Shown here piece by piece: positions 1-9,186 of a stretch of 64,000 nt of DNA. Numbering within the stretch: the stretch's first letter is position 1; each line of letters opens with the position of its first letter. The DNA comes from Hymenobacter qilianensis (GTDB lineage Bacteria; Bacteroidota; Bacteroidia; Cytophagales; Hymenobacteraceae), in assembly GCF_014489555.1 (NCBI RefSeq), contig NZ_CP060784.1:3286001-3350000 (forward strand), given 5' to 3'. The notes under the pieces were generated by a model that saw nothing but the letters and a program-made list of their open reading frames with translations, was not told the origin of the DNA and made no database searches. The position numbers and the translations under genes were made by a program.

Positions 1-32
1 AAAAAGTAAAACCCACCATTCCCATTCCCACA

Positions 33-3000
33 ATGAAAAAATATCTATTCCTCTTCTGTCTGCTGCTGGGTGCGGTGACAGGGGCTTACGCGCAGGCCCA
101 GCGAACCATTACGGGCGTGGTGCGGTCGGCAACCGAGGCCTTGCCCGGCGTAACCGTGCTCGTGAAAGGCACGACCAATGGCGCCTCTACTGATCCGGAA
201 GGCCGCTTCACGCTGACCGTACCCGCCGACCAGGACGTGACTCTGACCGTCAGCTCCATTGGCTACCTCTCCCAGGACGTAGCCGTGGGCACCCGCGAAG
301 CGGTGAACGTAACGCTGAAGGAAGATACGCAGCAGCTGAACGATGTAGTAGTAATTGGCTACCAGGAAGTAAACCGCCGCGACGTGACCGGCTCGGTGTC
401 GTCGGTAAGTGCCCAGCAAATCAAGGATATTCCCGTCAACTCGGCCGCAGAGGCCTTGACTGGTCGCTTGGCGGGTGTGCAGCTGACCAGCGCCGAGGGT
501 ACTCCCGGCAACCAGAACGTGCAGGTGCGGGTACGGGGCGGTGGCTCCATCACGCAAGACAACTCGCCGCTATATGTAGTGGACGGGGTGCAAATTGAAA
601 ATGCGCTGAGCGTAATTGCCCCCCAGGATATTGCTTCCGTTGACGTGCTGAAAGATGCTTCGGCTACGGCCATCTATGGCGCACGCGGTGCTAACGGGGT
701 AGTAATTATTACCACTAAGAAAGGAATTGAGGGCCGTACTGTAATCAGCTACAACGGATTTGCTGGTGTCCGGCGCCTTGCCAATAAACTAGGGGTGCTC
801 AACCCCGAGCAATACTTAGACTACCAATTCGAGCGCGCCCAAATAGCGGGCTCTGGTACGGGCGGTTTGCCTTCTTTCCGCTCCCTCTTCGGGAGCAGCA
901 ACTTCAACAGCGATACGCTGCAACGGGCTCGTAGTGCTCCGTTCATCGACTGGCAGGATGAAACCTTCGGCAGCGACGCGTTTCAGCAAACCCACAACGT
1001 ATCGGTGGCCGGGGGTGTGAAAGGCACCACCTACTCATTAAGTCTGACGCGCAACCTGGAGGATGGTATTCAGCGCGGCTCCGATTATGACCGTAAACTC
1101 GTCAACTTCCGCTTTGATACCAAAGCAAGTGAGCGGCTGCAAGTGGGGTTGAACGTACGTTTCAATGACCAAACCACCGACGGGGCCGGTACTTCCACTA
1201 CGGGTTCCAATACCACATCGCGGCTGCGCAACACGGTGCAGTATCAGCCCCTGTCGGTGCCCAGAGCATCCGGCGCGGTGCTCGATCCGAACACCTTCGA
1301 TGATGAGTTCCTCGCCATTTCTTCGCTGGTGAGCCCAATTGTGGCTATAGACAGTGAATACCGTCGTGATAAGCGCCAAACATTCAACATAAGCGCTAAT
1401 GCGGCTTTGAAAATCGTCGAGAATCTGACGTTCCGAACTACGGCTGGTTTCGATATCACGAATGCCAACCTCGGCACCTTTAATGGTCGTTTCTCACCGC
1501 TGCTGCGGCAGCCCGCCGGCAACTACCAGCAGCTGCCAACCGCTTCTATCACTACCGGCGTGCAAAACACGTTCAATAACTCCAACGTGTTGGACTACAA
1601 TTTCAAAAAAGACCTGCACTCAGTAGGGGTGTTGGTTGGCCAAGAAATTTACCAGCAGCGCAACACCCAGCAGTACATCCAAACCAACTTCCTGCCGCTG
1701 GATATCACGGCTGAGCGGGCTTTGGCTAACATAAACCAGGGCGTGCTGCCCGCTGGCCAGACGTCGCAGCCAGTGTTGCCACAAACCAGTATTCCACAAG
1801 ATTATCGTCTCCTTTCAGGGTTTGGCCGCGTCACATACTCTTACGACGACCGATATCTGTTTACGGGTACCTTCCGGGCAGATGGCTCATCGAAGTACCG
1901 GCCAGGCAACCGCTGGGGCTATTTCCCCGGTGCTTCGCTAGCCTGGCGTATCTCGCGCGAGAGCTTTTTCCAGGATATAGAAGCCGTTTCGGACCTAAAA
2001 CTGCGCTTGAGCTACGGCAAGGCTGGAAACAACCGCATTGCGGACTTCTTAGGTGAGCAGCTCTTCTCAGCCGGCAGCGCTCCTTATTCTATCAACAACT
2101 CCATCGTGCTGGGTTCAGCTGCCACTTCGCTGGCAAACCCCAACCTGAAGTGGGAGTCTACCACATCGCGCAACATCGGGGTTGATCTGGCCCTGCTTGA
2201 TAACCGGGTGCAGTTCACCGCCGATGCTTATTACAATACTACCAGCGATCTGCTGATCAACCGTACCATTCCGGCGTTTCTGGGCTACACTAGCCAAACC
2301 CAGAACATCGGGTCTACTTCCAACCGCGGCCTGGAGCTGCAACTGACCGGCACCATTATTACTAATGATGCCTTCACCTGGACGGCAACGGCGAACTCCT
2401 CGTTCAACCGGGGCCGTATCGAGAGCTTGGGTGAGGGTCTTGATGAATTACCGGCCATCAGCTCCGGTTGGGCGGGAAGCGCAGCTACGCTCAGTCGCGA
2501 TTACGTGGCTAGAGTTGGCCAGCCAGTGGGTCAGATGTTTGGCTACGTAACTGATGGTTATTACACAGCTGATGATTTCCAGAGCTACAATCCGGCCAAC
2601 CCAGCCGCTCAGCGGTGGGTTTTACGAACCGATCGCCCTGGCTTATTGACTTCAGGCACACCTGATGGCTTGGCAGCGCAGCCGGGCTTACTGAGGTTGA
2701 AAGATCAGAACGGCGACGGTGTAATCAATGAGGAAGACCAAGTAGTTATCGGCAATGCCAACCCCAAAATGGTAGGTGGCTTAAACCAGCAGTTCACTTA
2801 TAAGAACTTCGACGCCAGCGTATTCCTGAACTTCGTGTTGGGCAACGATGTGTACAATGCCAACAAGATTGAGTTTACTACGAACACAGCGAATACGGTA
2901 TTTAGCAACGTGCTCGACGACATGAACTCGCGCTACCGTATCACCGAAACCGACGGTACGTTCATCACGTCGGCAGAGCGGCTAAGCGAAATCAACCAGG

Positions 3001-3305
3001 ACGCTAATATCTGGCGGCCCACATCCAGCTACTTCCTGCATTCGTGGGCGGTGGAAAATGGTTCGTTCCTGCGCGTGAATAACGTAACCGTAGGCTATAC
3101 TCTGCCCAAAGCGCTAACTGAACGGGCTAAAGTCCAGCAGTTGCGTTTCTACGTGACGCTCAACAACCTATACACCTTCACCAAATACTCGGGCTACGAC
3201 CCGGAGGTGAACACGCGCCGCAGTACACCGCTCACGCCCGGTGTTGATTACGCTGCTTACCCACGCAGCCGCGCCTTCATGTTTGGGGTGAATCTTTCTT
3301 TGTAA
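33..3305 (+). CDS. SusC-like TonB-dependent outer-membrane transporter
   Basis: Imports oligosaccharides across the outer membrane, powered by TonB, with its SusD partner. The 1090-residue product has a signal peptide (about 1-20, ending AYA), a carboxypeptidase-regulatory-like domain (about 24-95, RTITGVV...), a plug domain (about 110-230, with the RVRGGGSI and YVVDGV motifs typical of SusC) and a long beta-barrel ending in an aromatic-rich strand (FMFGVNLSL). SusD starts 20 bp downstream. Since kdgF, a pectinase and the uxa genes follow, the likely substrate is pectin or galacturonate oligomers; that is inference from context. The 32 bases before the start show no clear promoter, so the operon may begin upstream of the window. 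Confidence 0.95.
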   Translation: MKKYLFLFCLLLGAVTGAYAQAQRTITGVVRSATEALPGVTVLVKGTTNGASTDPEGRFTLTVPADQDVTLTVSSIGYLSQDVAVGTREAVNVTLKEDTQQLNDVVVIGYQEVNRRDVTGSVSSVSAQQIKDIPVNSAAEALTGRLAGVQLTSAEGTPGNQNVQVRVRGGGSITQDNSPLYVVDGVQIENALSVIAPQDIASVDVLKDASATAIYGARGANGVVIITTKKGIEGRTVISYNGFAGVRRLANKLGVLNPEQYLDYQFERAQIAGSGTGGLPSFRSLFGSSNFNSDTLQRARSAPFIDWQDETFGSDAFQQTHNVSVAGGVKGTTYSLSLTRNLEDGIQRGSDYDRKLVNFRFDTKASERLQVGLNVRFNDQTTDGAGTSTTGSNTTSRLRNTVQYQPLSVPRASGAVLDPNTFDDEFLAISSLVSPIVAIDSEYRRDKRQTFNISANAALKIVENLTFRTTAGFDITNANLGTFNGRFSPLLRQPAGNYQQLPTASITTGVQNTFNNSNVLDYNFKKDLHSVGVLVGQEIYQQRNTQQYIQTNFLPLDITAERALANINQGVLPAGQTSQPVLPQTSIPQDYRLLSGFGRVTYSYDDRYLFTGTFRADGSSKYRPGNRWGYFPGASLAWRISRESFFQDIEAVSDLKLRLSYGKAGNNRIADFLGEQLFSAGSAPYSINNSIVLGSAATSLANPNLKWESTTSRNIGVDLALLDNRVQFTADAYYNTTSDLLINRTIPAFLGYTSQTQNIGSTSNRGLELQLTGTIITNDAFTWTATANSSFNRGRIESLGEGLDELPAISSGWAGSAATLSRDYVARVGQPVGQMFGYVTDGYYTADDFQSYNPANPAAQRWVLRTDRPGLLTSGTPDGLAAQPGLLRLKDQNGDGVINEEDQVVIGNANPKMVGGLNQQFTYKNFDASVFLNFVLGNDVYNANKIEFTTNTANTVFSNVLDDMNSRYRITETDGTFITSAERLSEINQDANIWRPTSSYFLHSWAVENGSFLRVNNVTVGYTLPKALTERAKVQQLRFYVTLNNLYTFTKYSGYDPEVNTRRSTPLTPGVDYAAYPRSRAFMFGVNLSL

Positions 3306-3325
3306 TTCTTTATCCGTTACTCGAT

Positions 3326-5209
3326 ATGAAACCCTCTGTTTTTTTCCGGGCTGCACTAGCCGCTAGTGCGCTAGTCGGTACCGCCGGGATGGTAACGTCT
3401 TGCAAAGACTACCTCGACGTAGAACCCATTGCGCTCAATACAACCGAATATACTTTCAGTACCGTAGCAGGCGCCACGGCGGCCGTTATCGGGGCTTATG
3501 ATCCACTGTCGGGAGATAATAGCTACGGACAGCGCATAAGCATGTATTTCCCTTATGATAGCGACGAAATGATCAGCTCACCGGGCCCGGCAACGGATGG
3601 CGGCCGCCGGGGCATCGCGCGCTACAAAGCGCTGGCAACGAACAGCGACTTAACCAATCCCTGGAATACTCTCTACCAGGGCGTGGAGCGATCCAATATC
3701 TGTATTCAGCAAATTCCTTTGTCGCCTCTTTACAACGGCGGTACCCCCGCCGACACGGCGGCCATGCACCGGCTGCACGGCGAGGCACTTACCTTGCGGG
3801 CTCAGTACTATTTCGACCTGGTGCGCCACTGGGGCGACGTGCCGGCCCAGTTTACACCATCGGTATCGGGCCAGGATTTTCTGCTGCCCAACGCCGACCG
3901 TCAGGCCACGCTGGCCAAACTGATTGAAGACCTGGCGCTGGCGCAGAAGCTAGTGCCATGGCGCTCCGCTGCTGGGGTGGCTAGCGAGCGGATAACCAAA
4001 GGAGCTGTGAAAGCTCTGCGTGCCCGTATTGCCCTGTTCCGGGGCGGCTATAGCCCTAACCCCACCACTGGTGCAATGGAGCGCCCCGCCGACTACCTTG
4101 ACTATTACCGCATTGCACGACAAGAATGCAGCGAGATAATGGCGCGGCCCGCCGAGCATTCGTTGAATCCTAGCTTCGAAGGACTATTCAAGAGCATTAA
4201 TCAGCTGCAATACGAAAGTGCTAATGAAATTATGTTTCAGGTGGGAATGACAGGCTCAACAGCCGCGTCGGACAGCAAACTGGGCTACTATAATGGACCC
4301 CGTTTGCAAAATGCTTCCAGCATTTATGGCTCTACCCAGGGAGGTGTAAACGTGGTGCCCACTTACTTCTACGCTTTCGACTCCACAGATACGCGGCGCG
4401 ACGTAACCATTACCACCTACGGTATGGCGAATAACAGCACGTTCTTTACGGGCGTGGCTCTGAACGTGATAGCAGACGGCAAATTCCGCCGCGACTGGCG
4501 CACCCCGCTGCTCACGGGCGCAAGCAACTACTTAGGCTACAACTGGCCCGTCATTCGGTTTGCCGATGTGTTGCTGATGTTCGCGGAAACAGAAAATGAG
4601 CTCGAAGGCCCCACTGCCAATGCACGGGAAGCCATGCTACGCGTCCGGACTCGCGCTTTCGGTGGTAACCGTTCCCGGGCTGAGGCCACGCTCGCGCAGG
4701 GCGGGTTCAGGCTGACCAGTAAATCAGATTTTTTCAATGCTATAGCAAACGAGCGATATCTGGAGTTCGGCAGCGAAGCTATTCGCAAATACGACCTGAT
4801 CCGCTGGAATCTGTTCAGCGCGAAAATGGCCGAAGTGAAGGCCAATCTGGAGAAGCTAGCCAGAGGCCAAGCACCTTACCAGAACGTGCCGCAGTATATG
4901 TACTTCCGCACACCAACTACTGTAGGCAGCAGCGTACAGTGGACGCGCTCGTTCTATCGTCCATCACCTACTCTAAATACTGCTCCTACGGGTACAGTAC
5001 GGGTGAACTGGCGTCAGGCAATTGACGCGGCGTACATTGCCAATACTAAGCCTCTGGGTACTTCCTTCACACTTGGCACTACCACTGCCGTCAGCCTGGG
5101 TACTGGTTTAGCCGCCGAATACGTGCCTAACGCCGGTAGAGAGTTGTTACCCATTCCGCAGGCTACTATTGCGGCAGATAACAAGCTGGTTCAGAACTTC
5201 GGTTACTAG
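3326..5209 (+). CDS. SusD/RagB-like surface glycan-binding lipoprotein
   Basis: Outer-membrane lipoprotein that forms the lid of the SusC transporter and binds glycan. It has 627 residues with a lipoprotein signal ending in VTSC (lipid-bearing Cys26), followed by KDYLDVEP, the usual SusD N-terminus. The TPR-rich body is recognisable in segments such as RLHGEALTLRAQYYFDLVRHWGDVP and ITKGAVKALRARIALFRGG. The C-terminus LLPIPQATIAADNKLVQNFGY is the usual SusD ending (IPQ...N..L.QN.GY). It follows SusC by 20 bp and leads the pectin genes, so galacturonan binding is likely. The adjacent kdgF starts 10 bp after the stop, suggesting one transcript. Confidence 0.95.
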   Translation: MKPSVFFRAALAASALVGTAGMVTSCKDYLDVEPIALNTTEYTFSTVAGATAAVIGAYDPLSGDNSYGQRISMYFPYDSDEMISSPGPATDGGRRGIARYKALATNSDLTNPWNTLYQGVERSNICIQQIPLSPLYNGGTPADTAAMHRLHGEALTLRAQYYFDLVRHWGDVPAQFTPSVSGQDFLLPNADRQATLAKLIEDLALAQKLVPWRSAAGVASERITKGAVKALRARIALFRGGYSPNPTTGAMERPADYLDYYRIARQECSEIMARPAEHSLNPSFEGLFKSINQLQYESANEIMFQVGMTGSTAASDSKLGYYNGPRLQNASSIYGSTQGGVNVVPTYFYAFDSTDTRRDVTITTYGMANNSTFFTGVALNVIADGKFRRDWRTPLLTGASNYLGYNWPVIRFADVLLMFAETENELEGPTANAREAMLRVRTRAFGGNRSRAEATLAQGGFRLTSKSDFFNAIANERYLEFGSEAIRKYDLIRWNLFSAKMAEVKANLEKLARGQAPYQNVPQYMYFRTPTTVGSSVQWTRSFYRPSPTLNTAPTGTVRVNWRQAIDAAYIANTKPLGTSFTLGTTTAVSLGTGLAAEYVPNAGRELLPIPQATIAADNKLVQNFGY

Positions 5210-5219
5210 CCGCTTACTG

Positions 5220-5564
5220 ATGGCAACTACACCCACGTCAGGCACTTTCTTCGAATCCGACCGTCTTCCCTGGGAGACGGTCGGAGAGGGAGTAAGCCGG
5301 CAGATTCTCACCTACGAGCCTGGCTTGATGCTGGTGCGCGTGAGCTTCGAGGCGGGCGCCGTGGGGGCGCTTCACCACCATATGCACACGCAGATGACCT
5401 ACGTGGAAAGCGGCGTATTTCGGTGCACGGTGGGAGAGGAGGAGCGCACGCTGCGCGCCGGTGATGCTTTCTACGCCCCTTCTTATGTATGGCACGGCGT
5501 GGTGTGCGAAGAAGCAGGAAAATTGGTGGATGCCTTCAGCCCCATGCGGGAGGATTTTGTGTAA
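5220..5564 (+). CDS. kdgF: KdgF-like cupin, unsaturated uronate to 5-keto-4-deoxyuronate
   Basis: A 114-residue single-domain cupin. KdgF proteins speed ring opening of the 4,5-unsaturated galacturonate released by pectate lyases. Metal-binding cupin motif 1 is seen as HHHMHTQMTYVESGVF, motif 2 as GDAFYAPSYVWHGVVC, and the tail DAFSPMREDFV matches the family signature. The reading frame is open further upstream into susD, but the ATG at 5220, 10 bp after the susD stop, gives the expected length. The later enzymes of the unsaturated branch (KduI, KduD) are not in this window and must lie elsewhere. The call rests on motif resemblance plus the pectin context. Confidence 0.85.
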   Translation: MATTPTSGTFFESDRLPWETVGEGVSRQILTYEPGLMLVRVSFEAGAVGALHHHMHTQMTYVESGVFRCTVGEEERTLRAGDAFYAPSYVWHGVVCEEAGKLVDAFSPMREDFV

Positions 5565-5591
5565 TGCCGCTCAGGTACTGACACCTTGTTC

Positions 5592-7646
5592 ATGAAACAA
5601 TTCTTTCACTCCCTAGTGCTGCTACTGCTGCTGGGGGGCTTTTTGTCCCCCAGTCAGGCCCAGCAGATCGTGGTGGCCCAGAACGGCTCGGGGAAGTTTC
5701 GCACCATTCAGGAGGCCATCAATAGCCTACCAAATGAGGCGTCGAAGCCGCGGGTAATTCTGATTAAAAACGGTACGTATCGCGAGAAGCTTTTCATCGA
5801 CGGCAAGAGCAATATTACGCTCAAAGGCCAAAGCGAAAAGGGTACTATAATCACCATTTCGCAGGCTCGCGACGCCTGGCGTTGCGACCCTGTAAAGGGC
5901 GCTGACGATTGGGGCGTGGCAACGCTGAACATGCGTAACTCGCCCGATATCACGCTCGAAAATCTGACTTTCATCAACAGCTACGGCTTCGATGCGAAGG
6001 GTGAGACGACGATTGACTGCCCGGCTGATCCGAGCGGCAAGAAAGTGGTGCAAAAAGATGGTCATCAGATGGCCATGCGCACCTTCGGGGGAGCTACCCG
6101 CATCACGGTGCGGCACTGCACTTTCCGCGCTCTGGGTGGCGACACGGTTAGCCCCTGGGACACCGAAGGCGGCATGTTCTATTTTCAGAATTGCACCCTG
6201 GAAGGTGGCGTCGATTTCTACTGTCCGCGGGGCTGGGCTTACATCGAAAACAGCCGCTTTATCTGCCACAATATGTCGGCCGCTATCTGGCACGATGGCT
6301 CGGGCAACCGCGACTCCAAAACGGTGCTGAAGAACTGCACTTTTGAGGGCGACGACAACTTCAAACTGGGGCGCTACCACCGCGAGTCGCAGTTCTATCT
6401 GATCGACTGCAAGTTCCCCAAGAACATGGCCGATGCCGACATCTACCATTCGCCTTCCGGGCCGGGTACACCCAATTGGGGTCGGCGTGTGTACTATGCG
6501 AACTGCCACCGCGAAGGCGGCGACTACGCCTGGCACAAGGACAACCTAAATACAGCAGAAAATGCCCCCCAGGTGCGCGCCATTACGGCTAACTGGACTT
6601 TCGGTGGCCGTTGGAACCCCGACCGTAAATCGCCGGCCATTACGGCCTCTACGGCTCCCGCTGCCATCGACACCATCGCCGAGAAGATGCTGGTGTACCA
6701 GCGCAGTGTAGGCGGCTGGCCCAAGGCCGTAGGCGACGTGAAAGTAGATTACAGTAAGCCGCTCAGCGCTGCTAAAAAAGCCGCTACGCTCGATGATGCC
6801 AATCGTAATGACGCTACCATCGACAACGATGCCACCACGCGGGAGATTAAGTATCTGATGGAGGCATTCAAGAAAACCAACAATCAGGCATATCGGAGTG
6901 CGGCTCAGAAAGGCATTCAGTACCTGCTGAAGATGCAGTACCCGAATGGGGGATTTCCGCAGTTCTACCCCGATATGAGCAACTATCGGCACTACATCAC
7001 CTACAACGACAACGCCATGATTCGGGTGCTGGTGTTGCTGCGGGATGTAGCCCAGCAGAAAGGCAACTTCGCCATCGTGAATTCGGCCCTGATACCGCAG
7101 GCCCAAGCAGCCGTAACGCGCGGCATCGACTGCATCCTCAAAACCCAATATGTGCAGAATGGCAAGCTCACCGCCTGGTGTGCCCAGCACGACGAGAAAA
7201 CTCTGCTGCCGGCAAAAGCCCGGGCCTTCGAGCTAGCCTCGCTCAGCGGCATGGAAACCGTGGAAATAGTCGAGTTTCTGATGGCCGTAGATAAGCCTTC
7301 GCCTGAGATCAAAAAGTCTATTGAAGCTGCCGTGGCTTGGCTGGATGCTGTGAAGCTGTCGGGCTACGCGGTGAAGCTCATTGACGCGCCGAAGGAGCCT
7401 ACTGGCAAAGACCGCGTGATTGTACCGGAGCCCGGCTCAGTTATCTGGGCCCGCTTTTATGATTTGGAAACCAACAAGCCCATTTATGTGGGCCGCGACG
7501 GGGTGAAAAAAGCCACTCTCGCCGAAATTGAAAACGAGCGGCGTGCCGGCTATGCCTATGCAGGCACCTGGGGGGCAAAATTGCTCGCCAAAGAATACCC
7601 CAAGTGGCAGCAGAAATGGGCCAACACCACCGGAGCGAAATTATAA
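5592..7646 (+). CDS. secreted pectinesterase (CE8) - pectate lyase (PL10) fusion
   Basis: A 684-residue secreted two-domain pectinase. After a signal peptide (about 1-24, MKQFFHSLVLLLLLGG...SQAQ) comes a right-handed beta-helix pectin methylesterase domain (about 25-340). It opens with VVAQNGSGKFRTIQEAINSLP, and GDTVSPWDTEG and GGVDFYCPRG correspond to the family's QDTL and GxVDFIFG catalytic Asp motifs. From about residue 355 a family-10 pectate lyase domain follows (VYQRSVGGWPK, MQYPNGGFPQFYP, TAWCAQHDE, LSGMET, RRAGYAYAGTWGAKLL). Demethylation and lysis in one chain suit direct attack on methylated homogalacturonan. A TTG two codons upstream could also initiate; the ATG at 5592 is preferred. 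Confidence 0.9.
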   Translation: MKQFFHSLVLLLLLGGFLSPSQAQQIVVAQNGSGKFRTIQEAINSLPNEASKPRVILIKNGTYREKLFIDGKSNITLKGQSEKGTIITISQARDAWRCDPVKGADDWGVATLNMRNSPDITLENLTFINSYGFDAKGETTIDCPADPSGKKVVQKDGHQMAMRTFGGATRITVRHCTFRALGGDTVSPWDTEGGMFYFQNCTLEGGVDFYCPRGWAYIENSRFICHNMSAAIWHDGSGNRDSKTVLKNCTFEGDDNFKLGRYHRESQFYLIDCKFPKNMADADIYHSPSGPGTPNWGRRVYYANCHREGGDYAWHKDNLNTAENAPQVRAITANWTFGGRWNPDRKSPAITASTAPAAIDTIAEKMLVYQRSVGGWPKAVGDVKVDYSKPLSAAKKAATLDDANRNDATIDNDATTREIKYLMEAFKKTNNQAYRSAAQKGIQYLLKMQYPNGGFPQFYPDMSNYRHYITYNDNAMIRVLVLLRDVAQQKGNFAIVNSALIPQAQAAVTRGIDCILKTQYVQNGKLTAWCAQHDEKTLLPAKARAFELASLSGMETVEIVEFLMAVDKPSPEIKKSIEAAVAWLDAVKLSGYAVKLIDAPKEPTGKDRVIVPEPGSVIWARFYDLETNKPIYVGRDGVKKATLAEIENERRAGYAYAGTWGAKLLAKEYPKWQQKWANTTGAKL

Positions 7647-7656
7647 GTATTGCATT

Positions 7657-9186
7657 ATGAAGAATTTAAATCGCGCCACAGCCTTAGCTGAAACTGAGGC
7701 ACCCGTGCTCCGACCCACTGCTGCTTTGCTGGAGCTGCCCGAAAAAGTGCTGCAATTCGGTACCGGCGTACTGCTGCGCGGCCTGCCTGATTACCTCATC
7801 GACAAAGCCAACCGCCAGGGTATTTTTAACGGCCGCATTGTGGTGGTAAAGTCTACCGACGGAGGCGACATGACAGCTTTCGAGCGTCAGGACAACCTAT
7901 ATACGTTGGGTATTCGGGGCGTGGAAGACGGCCGTACCGTGGAGGAAAACGTGCTGTGCGCGTCCATCAGCCGGGTGCTGTCGGCTAAAAGTCAGTGGGC
8001 GGAAGTGCTGAAATGCGCCGCTAATCCCGATTTGCAGGTCGTTATTTCCAACACCACCGAAGTCGGGATTCAGCTTACGGCTGATGATATCCAGCAGGAG
8101 CCCCCGCACTCTTTTCCGGGCAAGCTGCTGGCCGTGTTGTATGCTCGCTTTCAGGCCTTTAACGGTGATCTAAGCAAAGGCCTGATCATCGTACCCACTG
8201 AGTTGATTCCGGAAAACGGCAGCAAGCTGGAAGCTATTCTCTTGGAATTGGCTCACCGCAATGGCCTCGAACCCGAGTTTATCGAGTGGCTGGAAACGGC
8301 CAATCAGTGCTGCAATTCGCTGGTGGACCGTATTGTGCCCGGTAAGCCTGATGCGGCGACTCAGCAGGCACTGACTACGCAGCTTGGCTACGAGGACGAG
8401 CTGCTGACCATGGCGGAAGTGTATCTGCTTTGGGCCATTGAGGGCGACGAGCGGGTGAAAGAAATATTGTCTTTCCACCAGGCAGATCAGGGAGTGGTTA
8501 TCCGCACCGATATCAACCTGTTTCGGGAACTGAAGCTGCGCTTGCTCAATGGCACGCACACGCTGAGCTGCGGACTAGCTTATTTGAGCGGTTGCGAGAC
8601 GGTGCGCGGGGGCATGGATAATGATTGTGTGGCCACGTTTGTGCACAATCTGATGCTGGGTGATTTGCTGCCGGGCATTCCGTATGCCGTGGACGAGAAA
8701 GTAGGTCAGCGCTTCGGTTTGCAGGTGCTGGACCGCTTTCGGAATCCTTACATCGAGCATCGGTGGCTGGCCATTACCATGCAGTACACCATGAAAATGC
8801 AGATGCGTAACGTGCCCACCTTGCTGCATTATTATAAGCGGTTCAACACGGCGCCGCAGTATGTAGCGCTGGGGTTTGCGGCCTACTTGCTGTTCATGCG
8901 CGGCACTAGGCAGGATGGCAAAACGTGGTTCGGTACAGCCAACGGCACGGAGTATCCGATTAACGATGATCAGGCGGGATACTTTGCTGAGCTGTGGGCC
9001 CGCAACTTATCTGCGGCCGATCTGACAACGACTGTTCTACAAAATCAAGCGCTCTGGGGCCACGACCTCAGCCAGTTACCCGGCTTTGCCAAACGTGTAA
9101 GTGACAACTTGCAGCAAATGCTGGAAACCGGTGTTGCGGCCACTGTAGCAAAGCATTTAAATAAAAAAGCCACCTTAGTCAAATGA
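7657..9186 (+). CDS. uxaB: tagaturonate reductase (altronate oxidoreductase)
   Basis: Reduces D-tagaturonate to D-altronate with NADH, the second step of galacturonate breakdown. The 509-residue protein belongs to the mannitol dehydrogenase superfamily: VLQFGTGVLLRGLPDYLID is the nucleotide-binding start, RIVVVKSTDGGD follows, and ELKLRLLNGTHTLSCGLAYLSG carries the conserved Lys/Asn/His region (K-N-x-x-H type) of the active site. The frame is open upstream into the pectinase gene, but MKNLNR at 7657, 10 bp after that stop, gives family length. The stop overlaps the start of uxaA by 4 bp (ATGA), so the two are translationally coupled. Confidence 0.93.
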   Translation: MKNLNRATALAETEAPVLRPTAALLELPEKVLQFGTGVLLRGLPDYLIDKANRQGIFNGRIVVVKSTDGGDMTAFERQDNLYTLGIRGVEDGRTVEENVLCASISRVLSAKSQWAEVLKCAANPDLQVVISNTTEVGIQLTADDIQQEPPHSFPGKLLAVLYARFQAFNGDLSKGLIIVPTELIPENGSKLEAILLELAHRNGLEPEFIEWLETANQCCNSLVDRIVPGKPDAATQQALTTQLGYEDELLTMAEVYLLWAIEGDERVKEILSFHQADQGVVIRTDINLFRELKLRLLNGTHTLSCGLAYLSGCETVRGGMDNDCVATFVHNLMLGDLLPGIPYAVDEKVGQRFGLQVLDRFRNPYIEHRWLAITMQYTMKMQMRNVPTLLHYYKRFNTAPQYVALGFAAYLLFMRGTRQDGKTWFGTANGTEYPINDDQAGYFAELWARNLSAADLTTTVLQNQALWGHDLSQLPGFAKRVSDNLQQMLETGVAATVAKHLNKKATLVK

